From assembly GCA_937904375.1 (NCBI GenBank), contig CALDIG010000303.1, positions 1 through 64,000 of the forward strand: 64,000 nt of DNA. The letters run 5' to 3'. Source of the DNA: an uncultured Prevotellaceae bacterium. Its GTDB lineage: Bacteria > Bacteroidota > Bacteroidia > Bacteroidales > Muribaculaceae. The notes under the pieces were generated by a model. The model saw nothing but the letters and a program-made list of their open reading frames with translations, was not told where the DNA came from and searched no databases. Position numbers and translations under genes: made by a program. Below are positions 52,494 through 60,627 of the stretch, piece after piece (the first letter of the stretch is position 1; every line of letters starts with the position of its first letter).

Positions 52494-54041
52494 TTATTGA
52501 TTATTAATAGGTTGTGTAATTTTTGGTTCGCGCTCCATGAGTCTGCGACGATTCACCACGCGATAAATGTTCTTGAGTCGAGGAATGGGGTTGCGCAAGG
52601 CGTCAAAATGGCCCAGCATAACTATCAGCACCAAAGAGAGTCCAACAACAGCTCCCCAACCGTATAATTCACGCAACGTGTCAAGCAGAGGCTGACTGCT
52701 GCCATGAGCAAGCACGACTGCCATTTGCCCTGTCAATAGCCTCTCCCAGACGGCAATGCCGATGACATCTCCAATGCCCATGCGCATAAACCCAAGCAGG
52801 CACAGCACTTGAAAATAGTACTTGAAGTTGCAATAGGCTTGGGCATAAACTGTGAGCGCTATGAACAGACCCACATGTCCAAAACCTATCACAAACGATG
52901 GTAGCCACAGCTGAGTAATGCTGAGGTCCTGCCACATCAGTTGTGACATCAAGAGCGGGTAAATCGCCATTGCTGTCATTGAGCACAGGGTCAGTGTTTT
53001 CAGGCTCCATTTCAGTCGCACTCGCGCCTGCCAGCAGAACAATGCCGCCACACCGGCACCAAAGAACTCCGGCCATTTGAGCTGCGATGCTGTAATTTGA
53101 TCATACCTCAACACCTCGCTTGTAAACACATTTTGAAGAACATTCTGTGTTCCAAGCAAGATGTCAAGTCCCAGAAACAAAACAACAAGGTTGAACAGGT
53201 TAGGCTGCCTAAACGCTCCAAATTCAATGAAAGCGTGCCTGATGTGTATGTTGCGCAATAAGCATATCGCCAAGGATAGCATTGATATGCCTATGGCGAT
53301 GCGTATGCGCCGATCATTTAGCCAGTCAAACTCCTCACCATAGCAAACGGCAAAAATAGCCGAAAGAATAAAGATGCTCCATAGAATCATCCCCAGCGGA
53401 TCTACACCTTTGAGCGACATCTTGGGCTGCGACCGGAATGGACGCATGAAGACTCGCACCAGAACAATGACCATTGCGCACAATCCAACAGCCAGCAAGT
53501 GGATATGCTGCCAGTTGTAATAGTAGATAATGCGAATCGCAACCCAATCAAACACCCCCACACAGCCTATTACCACAAAGAACACAAACGACAGGAATGT
53601 CGCGTAGTTATAAGTGGGTGTAACCTTTGGCAGGAGATTTGAGAAACACTCAAATGTGCCATAAAGCCTGAAGAAACCACCTAAGTAGCACAATGCCAGC
53701 ATTCCGGCATAGTTGTGGACAAATGGAAAGGTGAGATTGATGACAAGCTGGCAACTGGCTGCAATGGTAAGTGAGGTCATATTGGTGAAATAGAACTTTA
53801 ACCGGAATGCCAGCGGGAAGTAAAAACAAAGTCCTGTGAGCACCGTCTGCCCAAACATGTGTGTGTCGCTCATGGTGAGATTGCGCTCTCCCACAAGTTG
53901 TGCCATAGTTGTGAAGTAGAAACCATTTGAAAACTGAAATGCCACAAGGAAGCAAAAATACAATCCCAACCTCAGTTGGTCGGGCACCCAATCCTTGAAG
54001 TTCATCAGCCGCACTGGTCCTTGATTATCCCAGTCTGCCAT
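52494..54041 (-). CDS. EmrB-like MFS inner-membrane efflux pump
   Basis: The 515-residue protein has about 14 predicted membrane segments, the DHA2-type MFS number, for example LGLYFCFLVAFQFSNGFYF, MILWSIFILSAIFAVCYG and GAVVGLSLVLIVMLGHF. Standard MFS motif A is weak, as is common in this Bacteroidetes branch. The context is decisive: it is placed between an EmrA/HlyD adaptor (3-base gap) and a TolC-family channel (11-base gap). It should export drugs, bile salts, fatty acids or similar compounds across both membranes with its partners. The substrate is not predictable. Confidence 0.85.
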   Translation of the reverse strand: MADWDNQGPVRLMNFKDWVPDQLRLGLYFCFLVAFQFSNGFYFTTMAQLVGERNLTMSDTHMFGQTVLTGLCFYFPLAFRLKFYFTNMTSLTIAASCQLVINLTFPFVHNYAGMLALCYLGGFFRLYGTFECFSNLLPKVTPTYNYATFLSFVFFVVIGCVGVFDWVAIRIIYYYNWQHIHLLAVGLCAMVIVLVRVFMRPFRSQPKMSLKGVDPLGMILWSIFILSAIFAVCYGEEFDWLNDRRIRIAIGISMLSLAICLLRNIHIRHAFIEFGAFRQPNLFNLVVLFLGLDILLGTQNVLQNVFTSEVLRYDQITASQLKWPEFFGAGVAALFCWQARVRLKWSLKTLTLCSMTAMAIYPLLMSQLMWQDLSITQLWLPSFVIGFGHVGLFIALTVYAQAYCNFKYYFQVLCLLGFMRMGIGDVIGIAVWERLLTGQMAVVLAHGSSQPLLDTLRELYGWGAVVGLSLVLIVMLGHFDALRNPIPRLKNIYRVVNRRRLMEREPKITQPINNQ

Positions 54042-54044
54042 GTG

Positions 54045-55082
54045 TCATTTCTTCTTTTTTATAGTACACTCCACATTCATTCCTGCCGATAGCTTTTTCA
54101 GCGTCTCGGGGTTATTGTTGGCTGTGAAATCAATCCTTACCGGTATTCGCTGCTCCACTTTCACGAAGTTGCCCGTGGAGTTGTCGGGAGCCATAGGCGA
54201 GTATTGTGCTCCTGTAGCGGTTGAGATGCGACTGATTTTGCCCTCAAATGTCACATCGGGGAAAGCGTCAATCTTCATCTCCACAAGGTCGCCTACAGCA
54301 AAACCCTTGCGCTGGGTCTCACGAAAGTTTGCTGTAACCCACCGATTTTCATTTTTTACTATCGAAAACAGCAACATGCCAGCCTGAGCAAGTTCGCCTT
54401 CTTGCACCAGTTTGCGTGATGTATAACCACTGCAAGGAGCCACTACTGTGCAATAGCTTAGATTTAGCTTTGCGAGCTTCACTGCTGCCTGGGCGGCTTC
54501 GATATTTGCTTGTTGCTGCTCAACATGCACTTTAGTTTCATCGCGCGCGATATTGGTTCCAGTCTTCTCACGACGCATTGTCTCAACTTTGGCTTTCAAT
54601 GCCTCATATTGAGTTTGCGCTACTTCAAATTGCTGCTTTGTTACCGATTCCTGCTCATAAAGTGTTTTGTAGCGTTGGTAATCTGCTTCAGCGTTGCTCA
54701 GCAGCACTTCCACCTCAGCAATGCCGGCATCCGACACTGTTATCTGGTTTTGGGCGTTTTCTACACCTTTGCTTGTTGCCGACTTTTGGGCACGGGCAGT
54801 GGCGAGAGCCGACTCTGCCTGTGCTAAATGCAAGCGAAATTCACTGTCCTCAATAGAGAGTAACGTGTCTCCCTTGTTTACATATTGGAATTCCCCCACA
54901 TACACTTTATTAATAAAACCTTGTACACGTGAATTCACGTTCACTTTGTCTTGTTCAACCTGCGCATTGTTGGTGTATTCTCCTTCAAAGTGCCAAAATG
55001 TACTTGCTATCCATGCCACTCCACCCACTATGAGTAATATAATTATTGAGTTTGCTATTATTTTTTTAATCTTTTGGGTCAT
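54045..55082 (-). CDS. EmrA/HlyD-family periplasmic adaptor
   Basis: The 345-residue protein has one N-terminal membrane anchor (IIANSIIILLIVGGVAWIAS) and the layout of EmrA. The first half-lipoyl part is VNVNSRVQGFINKVYVGEFQ and VNKGDTLLSIED, a long coiled-coil hairpin fills about 75-200 (ALATARAQKSATSKGVENAQ ... RREKTGTNIARDETK), and the second lipoyl half LSYCTVVAPCSGYTSRKLVQ, EGELAQAG precedes a beta-barrel domain (VEMKIDAFPDVTFEGKISRI). It bridges the MFS pump and TolC. It is first in the operon, with a long structured leader (55083-55306). Confidence 0.92.
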   Translation of the reverse strand: MTQKIKKIIANSIIILLIVGGVAWIASTFWHFEGEYTNNAQVEQDKVNVNSRVQGFINKVYVGEFQYVNKGDTLLSIEDSEFRLHLAQAESALATARAQKSATSKGVENAQNQITVSDAGIAEVEVLLSNAEADYQRYKTLYEQESVTKQQFEVAQTQYEALKAKVETMRREKTGTNIARDETKVHVEQQQANIEAAQAAVKLAKLNLSYCTVVAPCSGYTSRKLVQEGELAQAGMLLFSIVKNENRWVTANFRETQRKGFAVGDLVEMKIDAFPDVTFEGKISRISTATGAQYSPMAPDNSTGNFVKVEQRIPVRIDFTANNNPETLKKLSAGMNVECTIKKKK

Positions 55083-55196
55083 TTTTATTGACTATTTTAA
55101 ACCTGTTGATGTTTATATATGCATTTAAAGGCAGAATCCAAAAGAGGACACGCCCGTTGTGTGTAAATGATAGTGGTGGAATGGGCTAAATGATTT

Positions 55197-55306
55197 GATT
55201 AAAAGGATGTTCGTCTCCCCATAAGAATGTTTTTGGAGCCGTTTCAAATGATATTTTATGATTATTTCTCATATCCTTTTAATCGTTATTTTTCATTGCA
55301 AAAGTA
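55197..55306 (-). promoter_or_regulatory. Promoter and leader hairpin of the efflux operon
   Basis: The minus-strand -7 box TACTTTTG is at 55299-55306, over 210 bases before the adaptor ATG. In the leader, GATTAAAAGGAT (55197-55208) and ATCCTTTTAATC (55273-55284) form a perfect 12-base stem across a 64-base loop. The long leader hints at RNA-level control, or at a repressor binding both arms. No regulator gene is nearby. Confidence 0.5.
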
Positions 55307-55375
55307 CAAAAAAATCAATTATTGGAAAAATTTGTTTGTCTTATTTTTGTTTGTTATGAACCCCTGCATGAACAA

Positions 55376-56551
55376 TTAATCTTTTTGGGGTGGCAGGCTT
55401 TGGAAATGGCGTGTCGCCCACACCTGCAACAAGAACACAACGCTTAATATGCAGCCCACTTTGTAAGGTCCAGTGATATCGTCACCAAACAAGCCTTTCG
55501 ACATTGGCATCACAATCAGTGGCGACACAAATTGTCCTAAGTATAGCGCAGCCGAGAGCAACGGCATGACGGTAGAGACCGAGTCACGACCACCCTTGAT
55601 GCTGGCAATGGTGTTGAGATAGGGAACACCCACGCCAGTGGCGATGCCCACCAGCATTGAGCCAATCAAGATCATCGGCAATGAGCCATGTGTATAAGAG
55701 GCATAGCCAACGATGAAAGACAATGGTGCGATATATTTTATGACCATGCGAAACTTACGCATAAGACCACCAAAGGCGAGCCCGACAAAGAACGCCACAA
55801 CATCGAGTCCCACCATAATCATCGTGATGGCATTAGACGAAAGTGACGTCTGCTTGCTGGCGATTATAGCAAAATTGGTAGGAAAGATGAAGAAAAGTAT
55901 CATCAGCAGCAACATACCAATTACCGAAGGGTGGAACTTAAGAAGTTGACGTGGGCGGAAAGGCGTGCCATGCTCGTTAGAGTTACCTAACTGTGCATCA
56001 GGCAGCCATAGCCAGACCATCACAACGGCAATCAAGCCGATAAGATATACCAGGAAAGCATAATTCCACTGCACAGTAGCCAATATCCCGGCAAGGAGCG
56101 TGGCGACAACGCCGCCCATCTGGTTCATAGCCGCCGAGAGCCCCATAAGGCGCGCTTGTTCTTCAGGAGGGAAATAGTAGGCAAGCAGACCGGTTGACAA
56201 CGGCATGATTAATCCCACACTGATTCCCAAAACAGCACGCATCAACAGCAGGATGTAGATGTTATCAACAAAAAAACACCCTGCACCCGCAGCCACATAG
56301 AGCAGCAGTCCGGTTGTTGCGATGGTGCGTGTACTAACACGTCGGCTAAATTGCAAAAACAAGATGTTGGTAATGATGATAAATAGGGCAGGCATGCTGA
56401 CTATGAGCTGTACCAGCATTTCGGATGCCGACGAGAAATGATTCTTGATGATGCCCAGTGCAGGTGCTATAGCCGCTCCTGCCATCACGGTGAGCAGCGA
56501 CATGGAAAGGATGGTAGCTGTCACCCGTTTAGATACTTTATTCTGTTTCAT
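55376..56551 (-). CDS. MFS transporter (DHA1-like, 12 TM)
   Basis: The 391-residue membrane protein has about 12 segments, starting VTATILSMSLLTVMAGAAIA. MFS features include NILFLQFSRRVSTRTIATTG (a motif A-like loop), GISVGLIMPLSTGLLAYYFP (motif C region), RLMGLSAAMNQMGGVVATLL and, in the second half, FGGLMRKFRMVIKYIAPLSF. It resembles multidrug or small-molecule exporters of Bacteroidales. It lies 294 bases upstream of the efflux operon on the same strand and has its own -7 box (56607-56614), so it is probably transcribed separately. Substrate unknown. Confidence 0.85.
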   Translation of the reverse strand: MKQNKVSKRVTATILSMSLLTVMAGAAIAPALGIIKNHFSSASEMLVQLIVSMPALFIIITNILFLQFSRRVSTRTIATTGLLLYVAAGAGCFFVDNIYILLLMRAVLGISVGLIMPLSTGLLAYYFPPEEQARLMGLSAAMNQMGGVVATLLAGILATVQWNYAFLVYLIGLIAVVMVWLWLPDAQLGNSNEHGTPFRPRQLLKFHPSVIGMLLLMILFFIFPTNFAIIASKQTSLSSNAITMIMVGLDVVAFFVGLAFGGLMRKFRMVIKYIAPLSFIVGYASYTHGSLPMILIGSMLVGIATGVGVPYLNTIASIKGGRDSVSTVMPLLSAALYLGQFVSPLIVMPMSKGLFGDDITGPYKVGCILSVVFLLQVWATRHFQSLPPQKD

Positions 56552-56606
56552 TTAAAAATCGGGAGTTTCAGCTCTACCAAGCTTTTGGTTCATTAAAAAT
56601 CGGATG

Positions 56607-56614
56607 CAAAAGTA
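56607..56614 (-). promoter_or_regulatory. -7 box (TACTTTTG) of the MFS gene
   Basis: The minus-strand TACTTTTG is 56 bases before the ATG at 56551. A divergent box for the next gene lies about 95 bases to the right. Confidence 0.6.
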
Positions 56615-56706
56615 CAAAAAAAATACCAATAGCAATAGGTTGTACAACCAGTTAAAAAAACAAAAAAACTCGATTATACAAAGCTCTCATAGAAACTTTT
56701 TTTGAC

Positions 56707-56714
56707 TATTTTTG
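56707..56714 (+). promoter_or_regulatory. -7 box (TATTTTTG) of the small coiled-protein gene
   Basis: TATTTTTG lies 44 bases before the ATG at 56758. Confidence 0.55.
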
Positions 56715-56757
56715 CAGTAAATCACTTAATTATTATATAATTAAACACAACAAGATT

Positions 56758-57066
56758 ATGTCAAAAACAGTTGAAATTCAGATTGAAAAAAGCAGCAATT
56801 TGGTCGATGGATTGCGCAAGCACTTAAATGCAAATGGCAAAGGTGTGACAAGCGCCGAGATTGCCGGCATGGAACAGAATGTGAAAGAACTGGCAGCCGC
56901 TAACGAGGAGGTAGAACGCCTGCGTGCCGAACTCGTTCCTAAAGTGAAACGCATGAATGAAATCATGGCAAATGTGAAAGCCGCCTATGCCGAGAAGAAA
57001 AAGATGCTTAAAGCATGTTATTCGCAAGAGCAATGGGCTAATTACGGCATACCAGACAAGCGATAA
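56758..57066 (+). CDS. Small coiled-coil protein of unknown function
   Basis: The 102-residue protein is largely helical. An N-terminal amphipathic part (KTVEIQIEKSSNLVDGLRKH) leads to a likely coiled coil (IAGMEQNVKELAAANEEVER, LRAELVPKVKRMNEIMANVK) and a basic end (AEKKKMLKACYSQEQWANYG). No signal, membrane segment or enzymatic motif is visible. I believe related small proteins occur in other Bacteroidales but know no function. It has its own promoter and is transcribed away from the MFS gene, so it is probably monocistronic. Confidence 0.75.
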   Translation: MSKTVEIQIEKSSNLVDGLRKHLNANGKGVTSAEIAGMEQNVKELAAANEEVERLRAELVPKVKRMNEIMANVKAAYAEKKKMLKACYSQEQWANYGIPDKR

Positions 57067-57187
57067 AGACTATTGCTGTCTCTATTCTCGTTTGTCACTT
57101 CAACGTGCTTGCGGCGAACGTCGCGGCGCCATCCAAGTACAATCTCAACCTCCAACCTCGTCATCGGTGACCTTCACGATGGCGAGG

Positions 57188-57226
57188 TTTTGAGACAAAT
57201 GGGGTCTGACCCCATTTGTCTCAAAA
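57188..57226. repeat. Perfect 19-bp inverted repeat (long palindrome)
   Basis: TTTTGAGACAAATGGGGTC (57188-57206) and its reverse complement (57208-57226) are separated by one base. It sits in a 313-base gap between two plus-strand genes. With A/T-rich ends it could be a terminator for the small coiled-protein gene, but the perfect length and GGGGTC core also resemble mobile palindromic repeats. Confidence 0.8.
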
Positions 57227-57319
57227 TTAAGTTCAATTAAGTAAGTAAGTGGAATAAGAGGAAAGCGCTTTTTTGCCTTTTTTACAAAAAAGTTGCCTCT
57301 TGTTGTAACATTTTCTATT

Positions 57320-57327
57320 ACCTTTAC
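57320..57327 (+). promoter_or_regulatory. Possible -7 box for the DUF4252/sigma cluster
   Basis: TACCTTTA differs from TAnnTTTG only at the last base, 52 bases before the ATG at 57380. The cluster encodes an ECF sigma factor, so the promoter might instead be an ECF-type site that I cannot recognise. Confidence 0.35.
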
Positions 57328-57379
57328 GTCTTGATTTTTGAAAGGACTATTATTCACACAACAAATATCTTTTATAATC

Positions 57380-57835
57380 ATGAAGAAATTATTGGTTTTA
57401 GCATTGGTGGCGATGATTGGCGCCACAGCATTCAGCAAGACAATCGATGAGGTGTTTAGCGCTTTCCCAAAGGCCGACAATGTGCAGGACATGACTCTTG
57501 ACGAGAGTATGCTCGGCATGGCGATGAGCATGGGAGCTGACCAGTCGGGGGCTCTTAAAGACATCAAGTCAATGAGGATTATTGCCATTGAGGACCCCAC
57601 AAGCGAGCAAGTGGCAATCGCCAAGGGGATTTGTGAGGAAGGTGTCGATGGCTTTGACGTGATGGTCGATGCCAGCGAGAAAGGCGAGACAGCGTTAATC
57701 CTCACACAAGGCGATGACAAGGTGATAAACAAAATGCTCATTATCGCAGTGGAGGAGGATAACGTGGCTATTGTCTTAATGGAAGGCAACATCAATCCCG
57801 ATTACGCTGATAAATATGTGAATTTCGGCAAATAG
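57380..57835 (+). CDS. DUF4252 secreted protein
   Basis: The 151-residue protein has a Sec signal (MKKLLVLALVAMIGATAFSK) and then a compact acidic domain (TIDEVFSAFPKADNVQDMTL ... MRIIAIEDPTSEQVAIAKGI ... NVAIVLMEGNINPDY) that fits DUF4252. The start at 57380 gives a proper signal peptide; an upstream ATG at 57338 does not. DUF4252 proteins are typically found beside ECF sigma factors in Bacteroidetes, as here, where it precedes the sigma gene by 13 bases and another DUF4252 gene closes the cluster. It probably acts in the periplasm as part of an envelope-response circuit; that is inference from context. Confidence 0.8.
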   Translation: MKKLLVLALVAMIGATAFSKTIDEVFSAFPKADNVQDMTLDESMLGMAMSMGADQSGALKDIKSMRIIAIEDPTSEQVAIAKGICEEGVDGFDVMVDASEKGETALILTQGDDKVINKMLIIAVEEDNVAIVLMEGNINPDYADKYVNFGK

Positions 57836-57848
57836 TTGCACCGAGTTG

Positions 57849-58352
57849 ATGAACGCCGACGAGTTTAAACAGCGGTTCCTGCCTCTGAACGCCAAGCTCT
57901 ACAAGGTGGCTTACCTTATGCTCGGCAACGAGGACGACGCCAAGGATGCCGTGCAGGACGCCTACATGAAGATGTGGAGCCACCGCGACTCGTTAGCCCA
58001 CATCGACAACCCGCAAGCCTACTGCGTGACGCTCGTCCGCAACCTGTGCCTAGACCGCCACCGGGCGGCAAGCATCGACATAGTCGATAAACCTCCCGAG
58101 GAACTGCCCATTGCCAGTGGCTACGACACATCGCAGCACATCGAGCGGCAGCAGACGGCGCAACTGCTCAATCAATGCCTGGCGCGGCTGCCGGCACAGC
58201 AGCAGCAAGTGGTGCGATTGCGCGACCTGAGCGGCTGCTCAATGCAGGAGATAGAGAAGGCCACAGGTCTCACAGCGGTCAATGCTAGAGTGCTCCTGAG
58301 CCGAGCGAGAAAAACATTAAGAGCTCAATTCCAAAACATCCTATCATCATGA
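57849..58352 (+). CDS. ECF-type RNA polymerase sigma factor
   Basis: The 167-residue protein has the two-region build of ECF (sigma-70 family) factors. Region 2 is KLYKVAYLMLGNEDDAKDAV, QDAYMKMWSHRD (the -10 binding helix), and region 4 is CLARLPAQQQQVVRLRDLSG, CSMQEIEKATGLTAVNARVL, a helix-turn-helix ending LSRARKTLR. The start ATG is at 57849; the codon before it is TTG. Its stop overlaps the next gene by four bases (ATGA), typical of sigma/anti-sigma pairs. It should direct transcription of a small regulon, possibly including this operon. Confidence 0.95.
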   Translation: MNADEFKQRFLPLNAKLYKVAYLMLGNEDDAKDAVQDAYMKMWSHRDSLAHIDNPQAYCVTLVRNLCLDRHRAASIDIVDKPPEELPIASGYDTSQHIERQQTAQLLNQCLARLPAQQQQVVRLRDLSGCSMQEIEKATGLTAVNARVLLSRARKTLRAQFQNILSS

Positions 58353-59062
58353 ACAAGAAAGATTTAGGCCAATTGCTAAGCAAGTTCTACAACGGCGGGA
58401 CCACTCTCGACGAGGAAGAACTGCTGCGCAAAGCTCTTGCCGGTGATGATGCCGATGCCGTGCTTATGCAGGCACTGGACCAAATGGGGTACGAGGTGGA
58501 AGTGCCAGCCGACTTGGAGGCATCGCTCAGCGACAAGATTGACGAATGGGAGACGACGGAGCAGAGCGAGCAGAAGGGACATCGCAAGGCAAAGGTCGCT
58601 CCGTTGTTCTGGAAACGCACCGCCTGGGCGGCAGCGGCAAGTGTGGCTGTGATAGCGGCAGTAGGGTGGTGGCTCACACACAACAACTCACAGAAGTTGC
58701 CAGGGGGGAATCCTCCCGTGATTATAGCTGAAGTTACTGAGGACCCCGCTCAAGCCCCCTCATCTCAAATCGTGGAACCTGAAAACGATAATGTTTTGCC
58801 AGCGCAGCCCTCGCAGCCGCAACCAAAGCCAAAATCGTTGCCCAACGCCAAGACCGCAAGTACCTATAAAAATAATGTGGAGCATCTGGTGCAGGCAAGC
58901 GAAATGAAGAACGACGAGCAGCTCAGTGCCAGCGACGAGGAGATAGCTCTCGCGGCTCTCGAGAAGTTCTCGACAGTCCTCAACAAGGGCATGGGCCAGC
59001 TCGACAACGCAAACGAGAAAATCAACGATATCAACAATACAATTCAGCAACATTTAATATAA
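58349..59062 (+). CDS. Membrane protein, probable anti-sigma factor
   Basis: The 237-residue protein overlaps the sigma gene by four bases. Its N-terminal ~85 residues are cytoplasmic and acidic (LGQLLSKFYNGGTTLDEEEL). A single membrane span follows near 95-110 (TAWAAAASVAVIAAVGWWLT) and then a periplasmic part with a Pro/Gln linker (QPSQPQPKPKSLPN) and a helical end (ASDEEIALAALEKFSTVLNK). This topology and position are those of an ECF anti-sigma factor, although the sequence does not show a standard zinc-binding ASD motif. Release of the sigma factor would follow a periplasmic signal, perhaps sensed with the DUF4252 proteins. Confidence 0.75.
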   Translation: MNKKDLGQLLSKFYNGGTTLDEEELLRKALAGDDADAVLMQALDQMGYEVEVPADLEASLSDKIDEWETTEQSEQKGHRKAKVAPLFWKRTAWAAAASVAVIAAVGWWLTHNNSQKLPGGNPPVIIAEVTEDPAQAPSSQIVEPENDNVLPAQPSQPQPKPKSLPNAKTASTYKNNVEHLVQASEMKNDEQLSASDEEIALAALEKFSTVLNKGMGQLDNANEKINDINNTIQQHLI

Positions 59063-59064
59063 TC

Positions 59065-59520
59065 ATGAAAAGGACAATTTTTATACTCATTCTCATGCTC
59101 GCAGTGGGCATGACGGCAAGCGCGCAAGAGTCGCTCGTAAAGCAATTCAAGGGTAAGGAAGGTTTTACCTGTGTCACAATAGGCAAGGCGGCGATGAAGA
59201 TGATGCCGGCTCAGAGCAAAAACAATCTCAAAATAGGCTCCATCGCCGACAAGGTTGACCGCCTTGAAATCGTCTCGGCAAGCACGCCGCAGGCTACCGA
59301 GAAACTCTCGAAAGAATGTAAAAAATGGATTGAGAAAGCCAATTTCGAGAGTGTGGTCGATGTGGATGAGCAGCGCAATCAAGCCTCCATCTTTTTTAAG
59401 AACGACGGCGGCAAAAATGTGTTCCTGCTACTGGCGCACGAAAAAGAGACTACCTCGGTAATCATCATCTACGGCACCATGACACTCGACGACATGAGTG
59501 GTGTGATGGGAGGTCAATGA
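59065..59520 (+). CDS. DUF4252 secreted protein
   Basis: The 151-residue protein begins with a signal peptide (MKRTIFILILMLAVGMTASA) and then ESLVKQFKGKEGFTCVTIGK, AAMKMMP and IADKVDRLEIVSASTPQATE, the standard look of DUF4252. It starts two bases after the stop of the anti-sigma-like gene and is clearly in the same operon. It is a distant relative of the DUF4252 protein at the head of the cluster. A hairpin (59547-59581) follows. Function unknown; a periplasmic role linked to the sigma circuit is inferred. Confidence 0.85.
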   Translation: MKRTIFILILMLAVGMTASAQESLVKQFKGKEGFTCVTIGKAAMKMMPAQSKNNLKIGSIADKVDRLEIVSASTPQATEKLSKECKKWIEKANFESVVDVDEQRNQASIFFKNDGGKNVFLLLAHEKETTSVIIIYGTMTLDDMSGVMGGQ

Positions 59521-59546
59521 CAATCGCCTTCACCACTTGAAAAGCA

Positions 59547-59581
59547 ACATCCCTCACGAGCTATAAGCCCGTGAGGGATGT
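59547..59581 (+). terminator. Terminator hairpin after the sigma cluster
   Basis: ACATCCCTCACG (59547-59558) pairs perfectly with CGTGAGGGATGT (59570-59581), followed by GTTGTTG. It lies 27 bases after the last stop of the cluster. Confidence 0.65.
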
Positions 59582-59689
59582 GTTGTTGCGTTGATATAGG
59601 ATTCTAAACCATAGCAAGTCGAAGCCGCAGTTGCCCTTAATAACAAATCATATTATTAGCGAAGCCAAACTATGAACTCTGAACTAAAC

Positions 59690-60508
59690 CTAGTAGCTTT
59701 CGGCTTCGTTGGGGAAGAGTCCGTTTTTCACGTCTTCCACGTAGTGGTTCACCGAGTCGATGATTTGTTCGCCCAGGTTGTTGTAGTGGCGCAGGAACTT
59801 GGGTTTGAAGCCCATGTTCATTCCAAGCATATCTTGGATTACCAAAACTTGACCGTCGCAGTCCACGCCGGCACCTATGCCAATGGTGGGAATGCCCACG
59901 CTCTCGGTAACACGCTTGGCGAGGGCCGCCGGAATCTTTTCAAGCACAAGGGCGTAGCACCCTATCTCCTCCAGCATCTTGGCATCGTCGATAAGCTTCT
60001 GTGCCTCGGCATCTTCCTGAGCTCGCAAGGCATAAGTGCCAAACTGATAGATTGACTGAGGTGTCAATCCTAGATGTCCGCAGATGGGAATGCCAGTGCG
60101 GATTATCATCTCCAGAGCCTCGCGAATCTCGCTACCACCCTCACACTTCACCGAGTCGATGCCGGTGCTCTGGATCAGGCGCACGGCATTCTCCTGAGCC
60201 TTGTAAGGGTCGCCCTGATAGGTGCCAAATGGCATGTCGATGCAAGTGATGGCGCGCTTGCAGGCACGGGCCACAGTGCGGCCATACACTATCATGTCGT
60301 CGAGGGTGATGGGCACCGTGGTGGCGTTGCCCTGCATTACGTTGCTGGCGCTGTCGCCCACGTGAATCATGTCGATGCCACCCTGCTCCACCAGCGACGC
60401 GATGGTGTAGTCGTAGGATGTCAATACTGCTATCTTCTCGCCTGTGCGCTTCATCTCACGGATGCGCTTGGTGGTGATTTTCTTGTTGTCGGTGACTAAA
60501 TATCCCAT
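59690..60508 (-). CDS. panB: 3-methyl-2-oxobutanoate hydroxymethyltransferase
   Basis: The 272-residue enzyme makes ketopantoate from 2-oxoisovalerate with methylene-tetrahydrofolate, the first step of pantothenate (and so CoA) synthesis. Signatures include KIAVLTSYDYTIASLVEQGG, IDMIHVGDSASNVMQG (metal-binding Asp), DMPFGTYQGDP, VKCEGG, IPICGHLGLTPQS and PTIGIGAGVDCDGQVLVIQD. Length is typical. A -7 box is at 60536-60543. No other pan genes lie nearby in the window. Confidence 0.97.
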   Translation of the reverse strand: MGYLVTDNKKITTKRIREMKRTGEKIAVLTSYDYTIASLVEQGGIDMIHVGDSASNVMQGNATTVPITLDDMIVYGRTVARACKRAITCIDMPFGTYQGDPYKAQENAVRLIQSTGIDSVKCEGGSEIREALEMIIRTGIPICGHLGLTPQSIYQFGTYALRAQEDAEAQKLIDDAKMLEEIGCYALVLEKIPAALAKRVTESVGIPTIGIGAGVDCDGQVLVIQDMLGMNMGFKPKFLRHYNNLGEQIIDSVNHYVEDVKNGLFPNEAESY

Positions 60509-60535
60509 TTCTTAATTCTTTAAATAAAAGCGCCG

Positions 60536-60543
60536 CAAAGGTA
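60536..60543 (-). promoter_or_regulatory. -7 box (TACCTTTG) of panB
   Basis: The minus-strand TACCTTTG is 28 bases before the panB ATG at 60508. Confidence 0.65.
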
Positions 60544-60627
60544 ACGCTTTATTTTAAGAATGCAAAGACCGTGCCAATAAATTCCCTTCAGTGGTCACTT
60601 GTTTCTCTTGACTCTTGCTCTCAAGAG

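Noticed and set aside
57145..57795. Minus-strand open frame of 216 codons
   Set aside because: It is antisense to the DUF4252 gene with its clear signal peptide, and it runs through the long palindrome.
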